A program made the position numbers and the translations under genes. From Straminergon stramineum (lineage: Eukaryota > Streptophyta > Bryopsida > Hypnales > Calliergonaceae): 64,000 nucleotides of DNA. The DNA lies in the NCBI GenBank assembly GCA_963920665.1, contig OY987263.1:30492547-30556546 (forward strand), in the 5' to 3' direction. Each line of letters begins with the position of its first letter. Within the stretch, counting starts at the first letter, position 1. Positions 12,001-24,229 of the stretch are shown one piece after another. Below the pieces are notes generated by a model, which worked only from the letters and a program-made list of their open reading frames with translations, was not told the DNA's origin and searched no databases.

Positions 12001-14602
12001 GCCATTCAAGGCAATTTCTATCCTAAAACTTGCCAATTGCAACACCATTTTCAGCGATTTTTATTTTATTTTATAATGCAATTATAATGCCTTTTCAAGC
12101 AATTTCTTATTTAAAGCTTCCCAATTGTAATGTGGCTAGGTTTTCTAGGATACCTTGAGGACGAGTTTTCTACTAGGATAGAGGTACCTACTTGTGGTAT
12201 GGACGTAAATATGCCACCCTAAAATCTTACACAATCAATGCATGTCAACTTTGAGACTATGCACCTCCTTAACATCTGAACTTTGTGTTGATTTAGTTTG
12301 TCTACCAATAAAACCCTTATTAGTTTTCGATACCATAGCCAAGTAAGATCTGTCTTGACGCATTGGAATCCCTTGTAATTGCTAACAGGCATCAATAAAA
12401 ACATTTGATTAGTCTAGGAGGAACTACACTGAGCTCTTATAATTTCGCTTTTGGGTGTGGTTACCTTAGTGATGGTATTTTGAGGACATATTTTGGCTGA
12501 ACCACCATGATACTGGAGGACATGATGTACATACTTGCTCATTATCGAGGTTTTCTTGTGGCTTAATATTTGACAAAACAGTTCGTAAAGTAGTGAATTT
12601 AGTTGGATTGATTCATGCAGGTTGCAGTAGCGTTGTCCCATGCAGCAGTGTTAGAGGATTCCCAGCGCACACGGCAAGCGCTGGCGGATCAAAACAAGTC
12701 GCTACAACAAGCCAGGCACGAAGCAGAAACCGCCATTCGAGCCCGGAACGACTTCCTAGCAGTGATGAACCATGAGATGCGAACTCCAATGCACGCCATT
12801 ATAGCTTTGTCGTCATTACTCCAAGAAGGAAAGCATTTATCACAAGACCAGAGGAGTATGGTTGACACAGTTGTGAAGAGCAGCAGCCTGTTGTCCACCT
12901 TAATCAGCGACGTCCTGGACTTCTCACGTCTTGAAGATGGCAGCTTAACCTTAGATACACGTCCCTTTGAGCTTCCCTCTGTGTTGAGAGAGGCTGAGAA
13001 TCTGGCAAAGCCCATGGCCAAAGGGAAGGGCCTGGAGTTTTTCTTCGACATTAACATGGATGTTCCGGTGAATGTGATCGGAGATGAGAAGCGGCTCCTT
13101 CAAATTACGTTGAATATCATTGGGAATGCGGTGAAGTTCACTGGGCAGGGCTTTGTGTCTGTCTCTGTGAGCTTGGAGAAGTATGATGCCAGCATTCGGA
13201 GAGACCCCAGGAGTCCTAGCTGGCGACCTATACCCTGCGATGGATTTCAGTACATTCGTTTTGTTGTGAAGGACACAGGGTTGGGCGTGAAGGAGGAGGA
13301 TATTCCTCGCCTGTTTAACAAGTTTGTGCAAGCTGACGTTACTACCACACGGCAGTATGGCGGCACTGGACTAGGTTTAGCTATCTGTAAGAAGTTTGTT
13401 CAGGTGGGATCCCTTTGCCTTTTCCTCTGGGTCTAAACTTTGCAACCGTAACCGTCCCCCCAGTTTCTGCCCTATCACAATCAAGAGTTCTGCGTTTGAT
13501 TTTTACTAAGGTGGAGGATACTTTTTCCGTCCCTATAAGCATTTAAACCATTATGTAGTAGTTTGCTTTCATTGGGAGATGAGTAACTCGCTGTGGAGAG
13601 ATCACTTTGTGTTCAAAAGTCAAATCTGTTGACGCCAAATTTTAATCACAATGTATGAATTTCTTGTGCAATTTCAAAGTGGGAGGTTATGGACCATTAT
13701 TGAAGGGACAGTGCACAACTTCATTTCCATTCCAAGATGAGTGGCCATCGACCAATTTAGCCAAGATATGCTTACACCCAAATCGCTAATTGAAGTCCAA
13801 GAAAGTGTTGACTGGAAAGAGATGAGTTCTTGTGGGTAACAGGGGTCAGTCAATAGGAGACAGGGTCAGGTCCTTAATGCTTTTGGAATCCTCCCTCTCC
13901 CTTGTATTGCTCCCTACAGCTCATGTTGGCTCTTCTTTCACTGTTTCATTTTATTGACATTTTCTGGCAACGTTTTTGCAGCTGATGAACGGCCACATCT
14001 GGATCGAAAGCGAGGGCCCAAACAGGGGATCCACCGTGACGTTCATAGTGCGGTTACAAGAGCAGTCCAATTCCGCCAAGGATAGAGACAGACCTTCCCG
14101 GGAGGATCTTCTGAACAAGGAGGATTTGAAAGGCCTCAAGGTGCTCGTGACCGACGACAACAGTGTGAACCGCATTGTGACGCGCAGGTTATTAGACAGG
14201 CTAGGGTGCGACACCACGGTGGTCGAGTCTGGGCCGCTGTGTCTGAATGCGCTGTCCCAGCCAGGCAGCAATTTCCGAGTGCTGCTACTGGATCTCTGCA
14301 TGCCGGAGATGGACGGCTACGAGGTGGCGAAAATTATCAAACAGAAATTCAGACCCGGGGAGCCTCTGGTGGTGGCTTTGACAGCCAACACCGACAAAGG
14401 CACGAAAGAGAAGTGTATGCAAATTGGCATGGACGACGTGGTGTTGAAGCCCATCTCCTTACAGGAGTTGAGCGCAGTGCTGTGCAAGCTGTTGCACACC
14501 CCCAAGAGCGGCTCTAGGTCTATGGGGCTTGTGAATGGGACAGGCGGGTATTCACGGTCCTTGGATGTACAACAACCGAACAGGCAAACTTCAAACTTTT
14601 AG
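9007..14602 (+). CDS. ETR: Ethylene receptor, hybrid histidine kinase with receiver domain
   Basis: Six coding exons: 9007-9100, 9475-9821, 10321-10581, 11607-11897, 12621-13403 and 13982-14602. All introns are GT-AG and phases agree, giving 798 residues. The product is an ER-membrane ethylene sensor. An N-terminal hydrophobic segment (residues about 5-24) precedes a CNC pair (C36, C38; dimer disulfide in ETR1) and three membrane helices. These carry the copper/ethylene ligands C96 and H100 (equivalent to ETR1 C65 and H69). A GAF region follows. The kinase has its phospho-accepting His at about 382 ([12 protein letters not shown]), the N box, G1 (DTGLG), F box and G2 (GTGLGL). The receiver has D650/D651, phospho-Asp at about 696 ([10 protein letters not shown]) and Lys at about 748. 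The kinase motifs are complete, as in subfamily I, but the extra N-terminal hydrophobic segment is typical of subfamily II. The start codon has a good context (CACCAATGG). Confidence 0.95.
9976..10285 (+). repeat. Degenerate tandem duplication inside receptor intron 2
   Basis: Two diverged units of about 166 bases begin with 'gcatgtgga' at 9976 and 10142. They share 'catttgatagtgattgc', 'tagtgctcc', and 'cttcaa' in order. The second unit runs close to the splice acceptor at 10320. Confidence 0.6.
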
Positions 14603-14798
14603 CTTGAAATAGTAGCTATGGGCGCTGTACAGTACAAACTTGTCCTGTCCCTGTTCTCCTGAATTGCCCTCCCTTCTAAGCCTTGGCTTTTGTTGCTGTC
14701 CTCTCTTTCCTCCTGATTCTTCGCTGGCTGTACAAATGCAGACATTGGACTAGATAACCAGTCGAGAACCAGGATATGGTTATTTGATATGACTGCTG

Positions 14799-15070
14799 GG
14801 CATTCACGCGATTGTGGACACAGAGCTCTGAGGCTTGAGAAGGTTATTGGACATAGCTGGTTGAGCTCTGAGACTTGAGAAGGTTATTGGACATAGCTGG
14901 TTGAGCTCTGAGGCTTGAGAAGGTTATTGGACATAACCGGTAGAGCTTGGAAGCTTGTGATGATTTTTGGACATTACCAGTTGGCATGCATGCGATTGTG
15001 GACGTAGAGTTTGGAGGCTTGAGATGGATATTGGACATATCTGGTTGGCATTCTTGCGATTGTGGGCGTT
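14799..15070 (+). repeat. Minisatellite just downstream of the receptor
   Basis: A 40-base unit starting GAGCTCTGAGGCTTGAGAAG occurs at 14823, 14863, 14903, 14943 and 15007. The first three copies are nearly identical and the last two are diverged. A 24-base spacer starting GGCATTC and containing GCGATTGTGG occurs at 14799, about 14983 and 15047, which gives a 40+24 higher-order arrangement. It probably lies in or just after the 3' UTR. Confidence 0.85.
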
Positions 15071-15995
15071 GAGTTGCTTATTATTAATTAGAGGGTCTAA
15101 AAAGGAGCTAGTTTAGAGCATATATAACCCTCTCCTACTTAGGAATCCAGAAAGTGACGCCTTTGTTGAGCATGCAGGACAACTGGTTATGTGGTCTTGG
15201 TGGGACGTGGGATATTGAATCAACCAACTTGGATGCAGACTTAGAGGACATAGTACAGGGAAGACCTTGCAAGTGATTTGGTGTGGGGTTTACTTGGTTG
15301 ACCTGTGTTAATTTTTCATGCTTATTTGATCCTGCATTATTCTGCAGAGAGGTGGAAGAGTTTAAAAGTAGATGTATAGGATTATAAGATGTCAGATCTG
15401 GAAAGGGTGAACAATTATTCAATGATAAAGCGTACTTTTCTCTGCTCTTATCGTGGTTCATGCTATTGCATGTTAAGATATTGAATGTGGAGTTGGGGTG
15501 GTGCAGGTTGTATCCACTCAAAAGGGACAGCCACAATATCTAAGTCGGAGTAAAGTTCTTATGAATCTAGCCAAATTTTCTTTTATTCTGAGCCACTACC
15601 CATTCCTAATTTAAATCATGCATGTAAAAGTAATAAGGGTTCAAGTTTTTCGTAGATGACTTAGAATTGGATATGAGTTTTGATGTTAGTCTAATTCGTA
15701 TATAATACTTAACCCTCAAGTCCCAGACCTGTTCGGGAGGGGGTAAGACAATTGTGAGAATCTTGTGGACATAGTGGGGTTGTGAAGTTTGCTGAGCGCT
15801 ACCGGAGGGTGTAACTGTATTGAAACGGATGATCACGTGCTTTGCTAACTTCTGTCATGAGAGAAACATTATCCACTATTGAAATTGGGAGAAAATAGAG
15901 AAGAAAGTAGTGTATAATGGAGTGTGTACAATAGTTTGAGAAATGTTGAAATACATAGTTGCAACTAGTGCAAATCAGGGCTTTTTTTTGGACTA
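15071..15995. other. 3' flank of the receptor gene, no gene seen
   Basis: Several open frames of 76-133 codons occur on the minus strand, but none shows a known domain or splice structure. The poly(A) site of the receptor cannot be placed. Confidence 0.4.
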
Positions 15996-16237
15996 GTGTC
16001 CCCTGTGCTGGCTTCACTGCACAGGCCAGATTTTGGAGGGCCAGATTCACAGTGGTCAGATTTTGACAGATCTGGTGAAATTTCGCCAAAAAAGAAAGTC
16101 CTTGTGCAAATGGTTTTGACAAAGAGACAAACAAACTTTGGATTTATTGAAGTTGCACTGGAAGTTACCATTCCATTAGAAATGTAGTTGACATATGAGG
16201 TTCAATAACCAAAATACAAGCTTCATACAGGGGACAC
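15996..16237. mobile_element. MITE with GTGTCCCCTGT ends and TA target site
   Basis: The inverted ends GTGTCCCCTGT and ACAGGGGACAC are 242 bp apart, and each is flanked directly by TA. The interior is non-coding in appearance, although a 63-codon frame happens to be open. The TA duplication suggests the Tc1/mariner (Stowaway-like) group, but the terminal sequence is not one I recognise. Confidence 0.6.
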
Positions 16238-17936
16238 TATTACTTTGTGTAAATAGAATATTTTTCCTCTATTGGAAAGAGCCTTATCATCTACAAGGAA
16301 GTGTATTTTTCAAATTTGACTTCACCTAATGATTCCTTGGAAAAACAATTTCTTGACCTCCATTACTAATTTTATGTTGATATACTCTCAAATTGCCAAT
16401 CCTTTGTGGTTTAGAGACCTTGAAAATTACTTTTTGGTTGCCTTGGACTCACATGGTTAAGTTGAATTTGAATATGTACTCTTTGTCAAAGATTGTTGTA
16501 ACATTTGTGTAAGACATTTGTTGAATTAGGTGCAATTATATCATTTTTTACTTTAGTTTGAGGAGTTACACTCTCTTGAAGAATGAAACTATTGGTTGGA
16601 AACTTGTATTGCATTGTCCTAAAAGGCCTTTAGGGTGTTGTTGGATTTGATCACATTCTTAGACTATTATATGAAATATATGTATTATTCTAAGTAGATG
16701 AAGTATTTTAATCATTTAATCATATATACCATATTTTTAACATATGTTCATACAATAGATCTATACATCCTAGAGATATATTGTAATACTAAATTTCATG
16801 ACCATTAAACAATGCATCTTGAAGATCATATTGTTGTTGGTACAAATACATATAAAACTTAGAAAATGAGATGCTCTAATTCAATGTGTCATCTGTGGCA
16901 TTGATGAAAAAAATGGAGACTATAGTGATAAACATCATACTACTTGAACTCACACCAAGAGAAATTCAATAGAGAAGTTGAAAAGTGGTGAATTTTAAGC
17001 TTTTCAAGATGCTACCTTCAAAGTGTTACAAAAACTACAATTTTAATAATTGTCAAAAAAGAAAGAAATCAAAAGTAGACTACTGAATTACATTTTCTTA
17101 GTTAAACTTTAAAACATTTAAAATCAAGAATTATGTGAGAATTGAGGTTTGACTTTCAAATGTTCCTTGGGCTTGCAAGGTCCCTTAAGGATTAATATCC
17201 AATTCACCCATAATTCCTTACACTAATTGAATAAACTATGGAGGTTCATATAGTATTGTCCATGGACTCCAATCCCCCATTTTGAAAAGATCCTCCCACA
17301 ATCTAGTATCAACAAGACAAGAAAGATTGACAATACACATTCAAGTTCATGTTTCTAAATAAAGTAATTACATCTAAAACTAATCCCTACAAAGTCTTAC
17401 CTACAATGTACTACTATTCATGAGAGTCTAGGATCAATTCTAGAAACATCTATTTTTTACAGTTTGAAAATTCATAATTCATTCATACAATGTCCAAAAA
17501 ATGCATTATAAGAGAATCTAGAATCCCCTTTTGACTACCCATAAGACCCCCACAATAACCTTCTCAATATAATAATGGGAACCATGCTAAATAGCTTATT
17601 CGGTTGGTTAGTGCTAACATTCAAGGAGTCACTCATTACCAATCATATCATATGACAAGGCAAAGCAAGAAATTAGAAAGGGCATTTGTTTGCTTGTCAG
17701 TTCAGTGTAATTGCTGATGAGTCCTATGATACAAATGAGAAAAATTGACCTAAATCTCTACTTTTAGACCAATCACGGCTTCTCGTCCTCCTACCGTGGG
17801 CTAATGTCTTCTTACAAAACTGTAACTTTAATTTGCTCGAGCAGTACTATCCAAGAGCGACAAATTTGGATACAAAAGCGAAAAAGCCATTAACAACTAG
17901 AGTAGAGATGCTCCTGTAACAAAGACCTGAGGAAAA
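16238..17936. other. Intergenic DNA between two convergent genes
   Basis: This is AT-rich filler without a gene. It separates the receptor (+) from the PTST-like gene (-), so both 3' ends face each other across about 3.3 kb. No terminator or polyadenylation signal can be assigned with confidence. Confidence 0.4.
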
Positions 17937-20900
17937 TCACGGATCCACATAGAGAAGATTATTTTCACCCATATGACCCTGAATGACTTCTCGGCGATCA
18001 TCCAGCACCCACTTGCCATCAACGATGAACTTGATCTCATAGACACCTGGATACAGCCAAAGCTCTGTTCTCCAAAACAGAGGCCCCCTTGTGCTAGGCA
18101 TTTTGGATGCCTGGTCAGACAAGTCCGGCAACAAGTAAGCATGGTGTTGCCAGCCATTAAAACTGCCAGCAAGCTCAACTCGATTTCCCTTGCCCCACCA
18201 ATCCACCTGTGTCTGAAACCATGAGAAACATGGCATAAGAGGCAGATTGAACAAATAATAGGAATATAGAAGGGTGTAGGAGATGAATGAGAATATGACT
18301 CTAATCCACTTTGAATTATTTTCAGACCTTTTAGTAAAATAGATATCCTCACAAGTCTTTTCACCTACGAACTTAAGTCAAACGTGACATTGTCTCTTTA
18401 TTCTACACCGGAAACATTAATTCACTCATTTTAAAAGCCTGGGTTCATAAATGAAGACGCTGCTTGCATACCCGTATACATGAAGACCTTCACAAGGTCC
18501 GCCAGTGAAGCAGAGGTATGTTTCCTCACAATAAAGAAAAGGGATGACTAAGCAACAAGCAAAGAACCGATACGAGGAGGAACGAAGAAAGTACACCAAA
18601 TCAGGCAAATTTCTTAAGAAATTAAGAACCATATTGTAATTGCTTGAAAAACATAACAACATACGCCAAGATTACTCCACTAGTATACATTTCAGTCTAG
18701 TAATTTGGATGTAACGGCTCTACGGTAAAAATAGTGAAAGAAAAGGCACTTGGCCAAGCATGAATCGTACCAATTTCAGCGATTGCAGAGCTTGTTCCGC
18801 AGCATTCAAACGTAGGTCTTGCTCAACAGCCAATTGTTTAGCCTGAGCAAGCTCAGCAGACTGTTTGGCACGGACAAGTGCAAGCATTGCTTTGGCCTCC
18901 TCTAGCTCACGAGATACTCTGAGGTTCTCCATCTCCTTCTCATGGAGTAGAGCTGACAATCGAGCAATGTCTGCTGCTGGATCTGCCCTGCGAACCAAAC
19001 TTTTCTTAAAATGACTAGGTAATGATAAAATGACAGAAACTGATATACAGGAGTAAGATATGAGTTGCGCATTGATATGATTAAAAACAAATGTCGAGAC
19101 AATATGCATTCAACGACAAGTTGAATCATAAATATGCCTCCGCAGGTTGAACGTTGGCTAGAGTGTTGAAGTATTTTTTATACCCGACGGAAGATAGCAA
19201 GTCCTTATCTCCTTCTCCATGTCGCAAGAACCTTTCAGACTCCCGTGGTTTAGCCATGATGTCAAATACTGCTTCGGGATCAGTTCGAGTCTGACCCAAA
19301 CTTTTCCCAACACGATTATCGAAGAATGCTATAAGCTTAGACCTCAAAATAGCGGCATTTTGCCAAGCTTCGCTCTCTTGAGGCTCTTCAAAACTCTTAT
19401 TTGTTTCGAGCCGTGCCCAATTATTACCCTCATCATCGCTAGAGTCTTCATAGGCGTCCACTTCAGAGTCATCTTCATCATCACTATCTGCTTCAAATGA
19501 AACTGTCGCCTGGGAGATATAAAATTATCACAAAGAGCACGCAAAAATATAGAGGTTAGCAAGTGAACTGCAATGTCACCTCCGTTTCAATATCGAAAGG
19601 TATCGAATTATAGTGTCCGAAATTATTAGAAAAGAAATGAAAAAATAATACCAAGTTGTTTACCCGTTACCAAAATATGAAATACAGTCATATTATGGAC
19701 ATGGTACAACAAGAATAAAAATCACAAACCGTTCCTTTCACTCACCGCAGAAAGTTTCGCCACATCTAATGTTCTCGGCAAGCCTTCCTTCCTCTTTCTC
19801 CCATCGTGGTTCACACTGCTGGAACCAAAATTAGTGACCTCAATAGGATCATTTACTGTTGCAGAATCGTTCTGGGAGGGCCCTCTTTCAACAGCAGCTT
19901 CATAGTGAGGAATCAAGACTCCTGAAATACTTTGAGGCACCAGATCAGTTGTCTGAGGAGCATCTGTTGAAACCTGAGGTCGGATACTTGGGCTTAATAC
20001 TACTTCCGGCTTCAAGGCCCCATTTAATGTTTCATCCACTTCCAGCCTTGATGTAGCTGCCACAACCGTGTGACGACAACATGTTTGTCATGTAGTCATC
20101 CATTGTCACCAGAATTGTCCAAATAAATCACTTCATCTTCCGTCAAACAAGAAAATCATTCTAACAAATATGGAGCGCACCAATACCCTTCGTGTTCCTA
20201 GGTCGTCCTCGATCCGGTATCTACTTCAAAAACGAAATTGCCTCAGCACTACATAGAATTTCCCTCGGACTCAAGAAAAAAGAAACTATGTCAATACTGT
20301 TGCAGATAGAGAAATTTTCATTATGTTAACATGCCAGACCGCTCACCAGACATTACGAATTTCAAATAGTGCCGCAATGAGGTGGAAGAAAATTTAATTT
20401 CAGAGTAGATTGAATGCTTGCATGGCTAAGAATGTTGCCTTTTCTCTATTCCCAAGACATCCATTCATGCACAAAATTACGATTGAGAGCTTATGCGGAG
20501 AGAATGTTATAAAATACATGAGCACGATGCACTACTCAGGACGAAGACAGACTGAAATTTACTCATTCATTCAATGAAACGAAGAAGTACCTGGCATTGA
20601 CTTGGACTGCTTCGTTGTCCCGCCACTAGATAAGAAATTAGGGTTCGAGAGAAGCTGCGAAATAGCTTTCTCGCCTCTCCGACGTACAGCATTCGCAAGG
20701 TCCTGTCGGCCACGACTAGCCAGCTCCTTAGTCGATGGAACCTGCTGAGGTGGAAGATCAGCGGAAGAAATAAAATCTTGCAACTCCCGCAGGAGCTTCA
20801 TGTCCCCCGGCATCATTGACACCGGCTTCGAGGCTCCACCTCTGTTGCGATTGGGCGAGCGACCGTTGCGCCGGATAGAAGAATCTCGCGAGCGAGATGA

Positions 20901-21074
20901 AGTCGAGCAAACAACATGGTGAGGTAACCCGATCGAACCCGTGGTGAAGTCCCTCCCGTACACACTAATTCTCAATCTCCCTAAACCCGAATCCTTCGCG
21001 ATAAATCTCACTTTCTCACACCGAAATAAAATACTCGGAGTGCTCGATTGCAACGTAGCAATAAAAGAAGCCAT
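17937..21074 (-). CDS. PTST2: PTST2/FLO6-like protein targeting to starch, CBM48
   Basis: Five coding exons in transcript order: 20591-21074, 19746-20056, 19184-19509, 18771-18987 and 17937-18212 (minus strand), giving 537 residues. The family acts in plastids, where it binds glucans and starch synthase 4 during starch granule initiation. The first about 60 residues are Ser/Arg-rich and plausible as a plastid transit peptide. Residues 91-145 hold the family's conserved N-terminal block (DLANAVRRRG at 125-134). A variable acidic segment follows (EADSDDEDDSEVD). A Glu/Ala/Leu-rich coiled coil covers about 375-446. The C-terminal exon is a CBM48 domain (GSFNGW, LWLYPGVYEIKFIVDGKW). The join 19184/18987 uses the donor CGG|GTATAA because it is the only nearby site that keeps the phase. 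It is the least certain splice. The gene could equally be the PTST3 paralogue. Confidence 0.88.
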
Positions 21075-23542
21075 GAACGAATGTACATAACGGTGTCGTC
21101 ACTCGAACTTTAAGAGAATTCTCATCACTCGAACTACTCAATCTCACGAAACAAGAAACATGGAACTTCTCCAGAATTGCATGTAAGAAATAAATCCGCC
21201 ACTTCAATTCGAAGTGAAGCACAGATAGCGGCACTCCATCGTTCCGCCGCCACTCACGCACTCACTCAATCACTCCCGCAGTGCTGCTCTATGACCGCCA
21301 AGCACTTCCCCGGGCTTCACCATAACCCCGGCAGTTTCATGTTCATGAGACCAAACCCTAAACACATTATCCTCGATTAATCACAGAAACATAATACTTG
21401 CGTTAAGAGAATCCCCGGCGAAGAGCGAGAAAGCAGGGGACAGATATTCGCCGGCAGAAAACTGAAACGACCTCACAAGCATGAAAGTAAGCTTAAATTC
21501 AATGTTTTCTGCTTGTAATAAAAAATGGACTTCAACAATTTGAGTTTCGAAAACAAGAATTTCTAATACGGAAGCTTGATCAGACGGGGCTCTTGCAACA
21601 TTCTGCGAGAGAGACGACGAAAGCTTCGAGTCCCCTGATGCAGGGGACGAATACCCGGCGTCCTTGTGCGTTGTGACCCGAACCATCGATGGATGGATGT
21701 GCTCATTCCTGTGGACCCCCGCCGCGTTTCATCCGCTTCACATCCATCCATGTTCGAATGCGAAATTTGATACCGTGCTCGGTAGTAGGGGGTGCATCTT
21801 CAGCCAAATATTTATTTATTTCCCCTGTAAATCAGGTTCGGTAGGTGCAGAATATAGAAACATGTTAATTAGATTTTGAGAGATTATTTTTCCATACAAT
21901 TTTTTTTGAAAAACTATAATTATTGGAATCTTTGTCATCTATTTTTAGATTCTTGATCTTTACCACCAAGTATGGTATCCTATTGATTCAATTCATTCAA
22001 TTTGTTAGGGACACCCTTCAGGCCAAGAAAGTTGAACCTAATATTACCCCCATTTCACCCTTTGCAAAAAACAAGAGAATTTAGAATTGATTGCGGATGA
22101 AAAAATTTGGAAAATATAAATTCATATTTGAAATGGACCCCAAATGAGCTAGGAGAGGTCACAATATATAAGATTAATTAACTACAAAAGTAGAGATGTT
22201 TAATGAAAATACAAAAATTAGGGGCAAAACATATGAAGTTATTTTTGAACTCAATTGAAAAAAAATTGGACAAAAAGAAAAAATGAATCTTCCTTGCTTA
22301 GTATGACACTTCTCATCATTGAGATGATAATTTGGAATTTCATGTCAACATTATTAGCAATTTTGGTTATTCAATCATCAAGTTCTACATTCCACTTCAT
22401 TTGTTTTTTGAATGAACAAGATTTTTTTATATATATGAATTTTTTCTTTGTATAATCTCAATTCATTTTCCAATATTTTGACTAAAATGCACAAGTTATG
22501 AAATTACACATGCTCTAATTGAAAAAAATTGAAAGCCAAATCTTCCTTTAAAAAGGACTTAAAAAATTAGTTCAATTTTGAAGTTTATGTAATTTGATCT
22601 TACACTGATTAGTGAAGATATATTTAGGATATATATATGAACAAATTAAATAAAGATATCTCATAGTTGGATTCATTAGGTAAGATATATATCATTGGAT
22701 GGACAATTCAAACACTAGCATATTTTGTTTGAATGTCATTATAAAGATTGTGCTCAAATACATCACTATATTGTAGCTCTTCTTCTTACATATAGGAGGT
22801 GCAACAAACATCCAAATCGGGATTGTCATGTATGATTGACTCTTCCTTTTACAACCAATTTGATGAAATTGATGAAATTAATATTTTTAGACAAAGATAT
22901 AAGCAATACTAAAGCAAAAATCTAAAAAGGATTCAGATTTTGAAGAGATATATGAAGCACAAGGTTGTATTATTGTCTATGGTCATATGCTAAATCGCTT
23001 GAACTCTTAAATTGTTCATATTCCTTGTTTCACAGAATTTTAATATGGCCATTGCTAAACATGAGTCTAGAAATAGCTGGAAGTACATGAGATCATATAC
23101 AATAGTAAATGTATAAATTGTACTACGATGTCATAATCCTATATTTTGTGAATATGATGGCCAAGTATTGGCTCAAGAACAAAAAACAAGTCATAACTAG
23201 CAAGCACATGTTGTCTATATCTAAGTTATAATGGCCAAGCAATACAAGTTCAACCCTTGTGTTGTTGTAACTACATAAATGAAATACATGGCTTGTAAGT
23301 AAATAGGTAATTTTGTAACTTAACACAAGAGTAAAAAGTTGATGAGAGCATCACCTTCAATTAAATGCTTTTGCTTTTTACAAATAATGAATTCTATCTT
23401 TCCTTTGTGCTAGAGCCAATAAAGGCTTGTTCACCACCAAGTGACACAAAGTATAACATCTTTTGTAATTCAAAAGACCAATTGTTTGGTGTCTATTTAA
23501 AGAGCTTAAATCCTAGACTTTCCATTGACAAAATTTGGTCAA
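21075..23542. other. 5' flank of the PTST-like gene, then AT-rich DNA
   Basis: From 21075 to about 21780 the sequence is GC-richer and probably contains the promoter and leader of the divergent minus-strand gene. Two short frames there lack known domains. From about 21850 onward the DNA becomes strongly AT-rich and repeat-like, with no gene seen. Confidence 0.4.
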
Positions 23543-24060
23543 GCTGAACAAGAGCCAACCTTTCAAAAATTGAAGGAGTATCTATCATGACCATTAACAT
23601 TAGAGAGGACTATTTTTGGTAGAGACATTAGCTACACACAAATTAGAGCTCATTGGGGACTAGTGTGGTGTTGACTCAAATGGATGATGACTCCAAAGAG
23701 GTTTTTATTGTATATGCTAAACGGTCTAACAACACCACACAGGCACAATATAGCTCATGAGTGTTTTGCAAAAATTTGGGCAATCGCACATTCCAAGTAC
23801 TATTTATATGACCATGAATTTTTATTGGCCACGGATCATCAATTGTTGAAGTACTTGATGGAGTTTAACAAGATCATAGGAAAGCTTGCACAATGGGCTT
23901 TGATTCTAATGGAGTACAATTTCAAGGTTGGGCACAATACAGATTTGATGAATATGGATGCTAATAGCTTGAGCCACAATCTAATTGATCATTAGAAGGG
24001 ATTTGAGGGCATTAGAAGCCTAGGAGTTCCCAAAACATTCCAATGACCCTGCCTTTGTTA
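23543..24060 (+). pseudogene. Ty3/gypsy reverse transcriptase-RNase H remnant
   Basis: Readable fragments match the end of a gypsy RT followed by RNase H: 'FQKLKEYLS' near 23555, then ECFAKIWAIAHSKYYLYDHEF, TDHQLLKYLMEF and GKLAQWALILMEYNF between about 23755 and 23930. The TDHQ..L..L motif and the K(I)GKLA.WA run are characteristic. Stops and a missing catalytic start show it is dead. The integrase remnant at 28240-28680 is on the same strand and in the expected order, so both may belong to one element split by later insertions. Confidence 0.8.
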
Positions 24061-24229
24061 GAAATTGTTGTGGGAACAAATCCGATGTGGTTGAGACTAT
24101 ACCACATGGGACAAGGAATTTATTGCATGCAGATAGCAAAGTTAGCATGAATAACTTTAAAATAAAGAAAAATACAAAAAACCCATTAACAATCCATTGA
24201 GATGGTTCCTTAAAATGCCTACCATTTGA

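Noticed and set aside
12689..13331. Long minus-strand frames opposite the receptor kinase exon
   Set aside because: They mirror the exon at 12621-13403, whose plus-strand translation matches the histidine kinase motifs throughout.
15135..15536. 133-codon minus-strand frame after the receptor
   Set aside because: It has low-complexity, Asn/Ser/Leu-rich content with no domain. It lies in the 3' flank and has no splice or start context.
17897..18364. 155-codon minus-strand frame overlapping the CBM48 exon
   Set aside because: It is a shifted frame of the CBM48 exon. The frame ending at 17937 carries the GSFNGW and YEIKFIVDGKW motifs.
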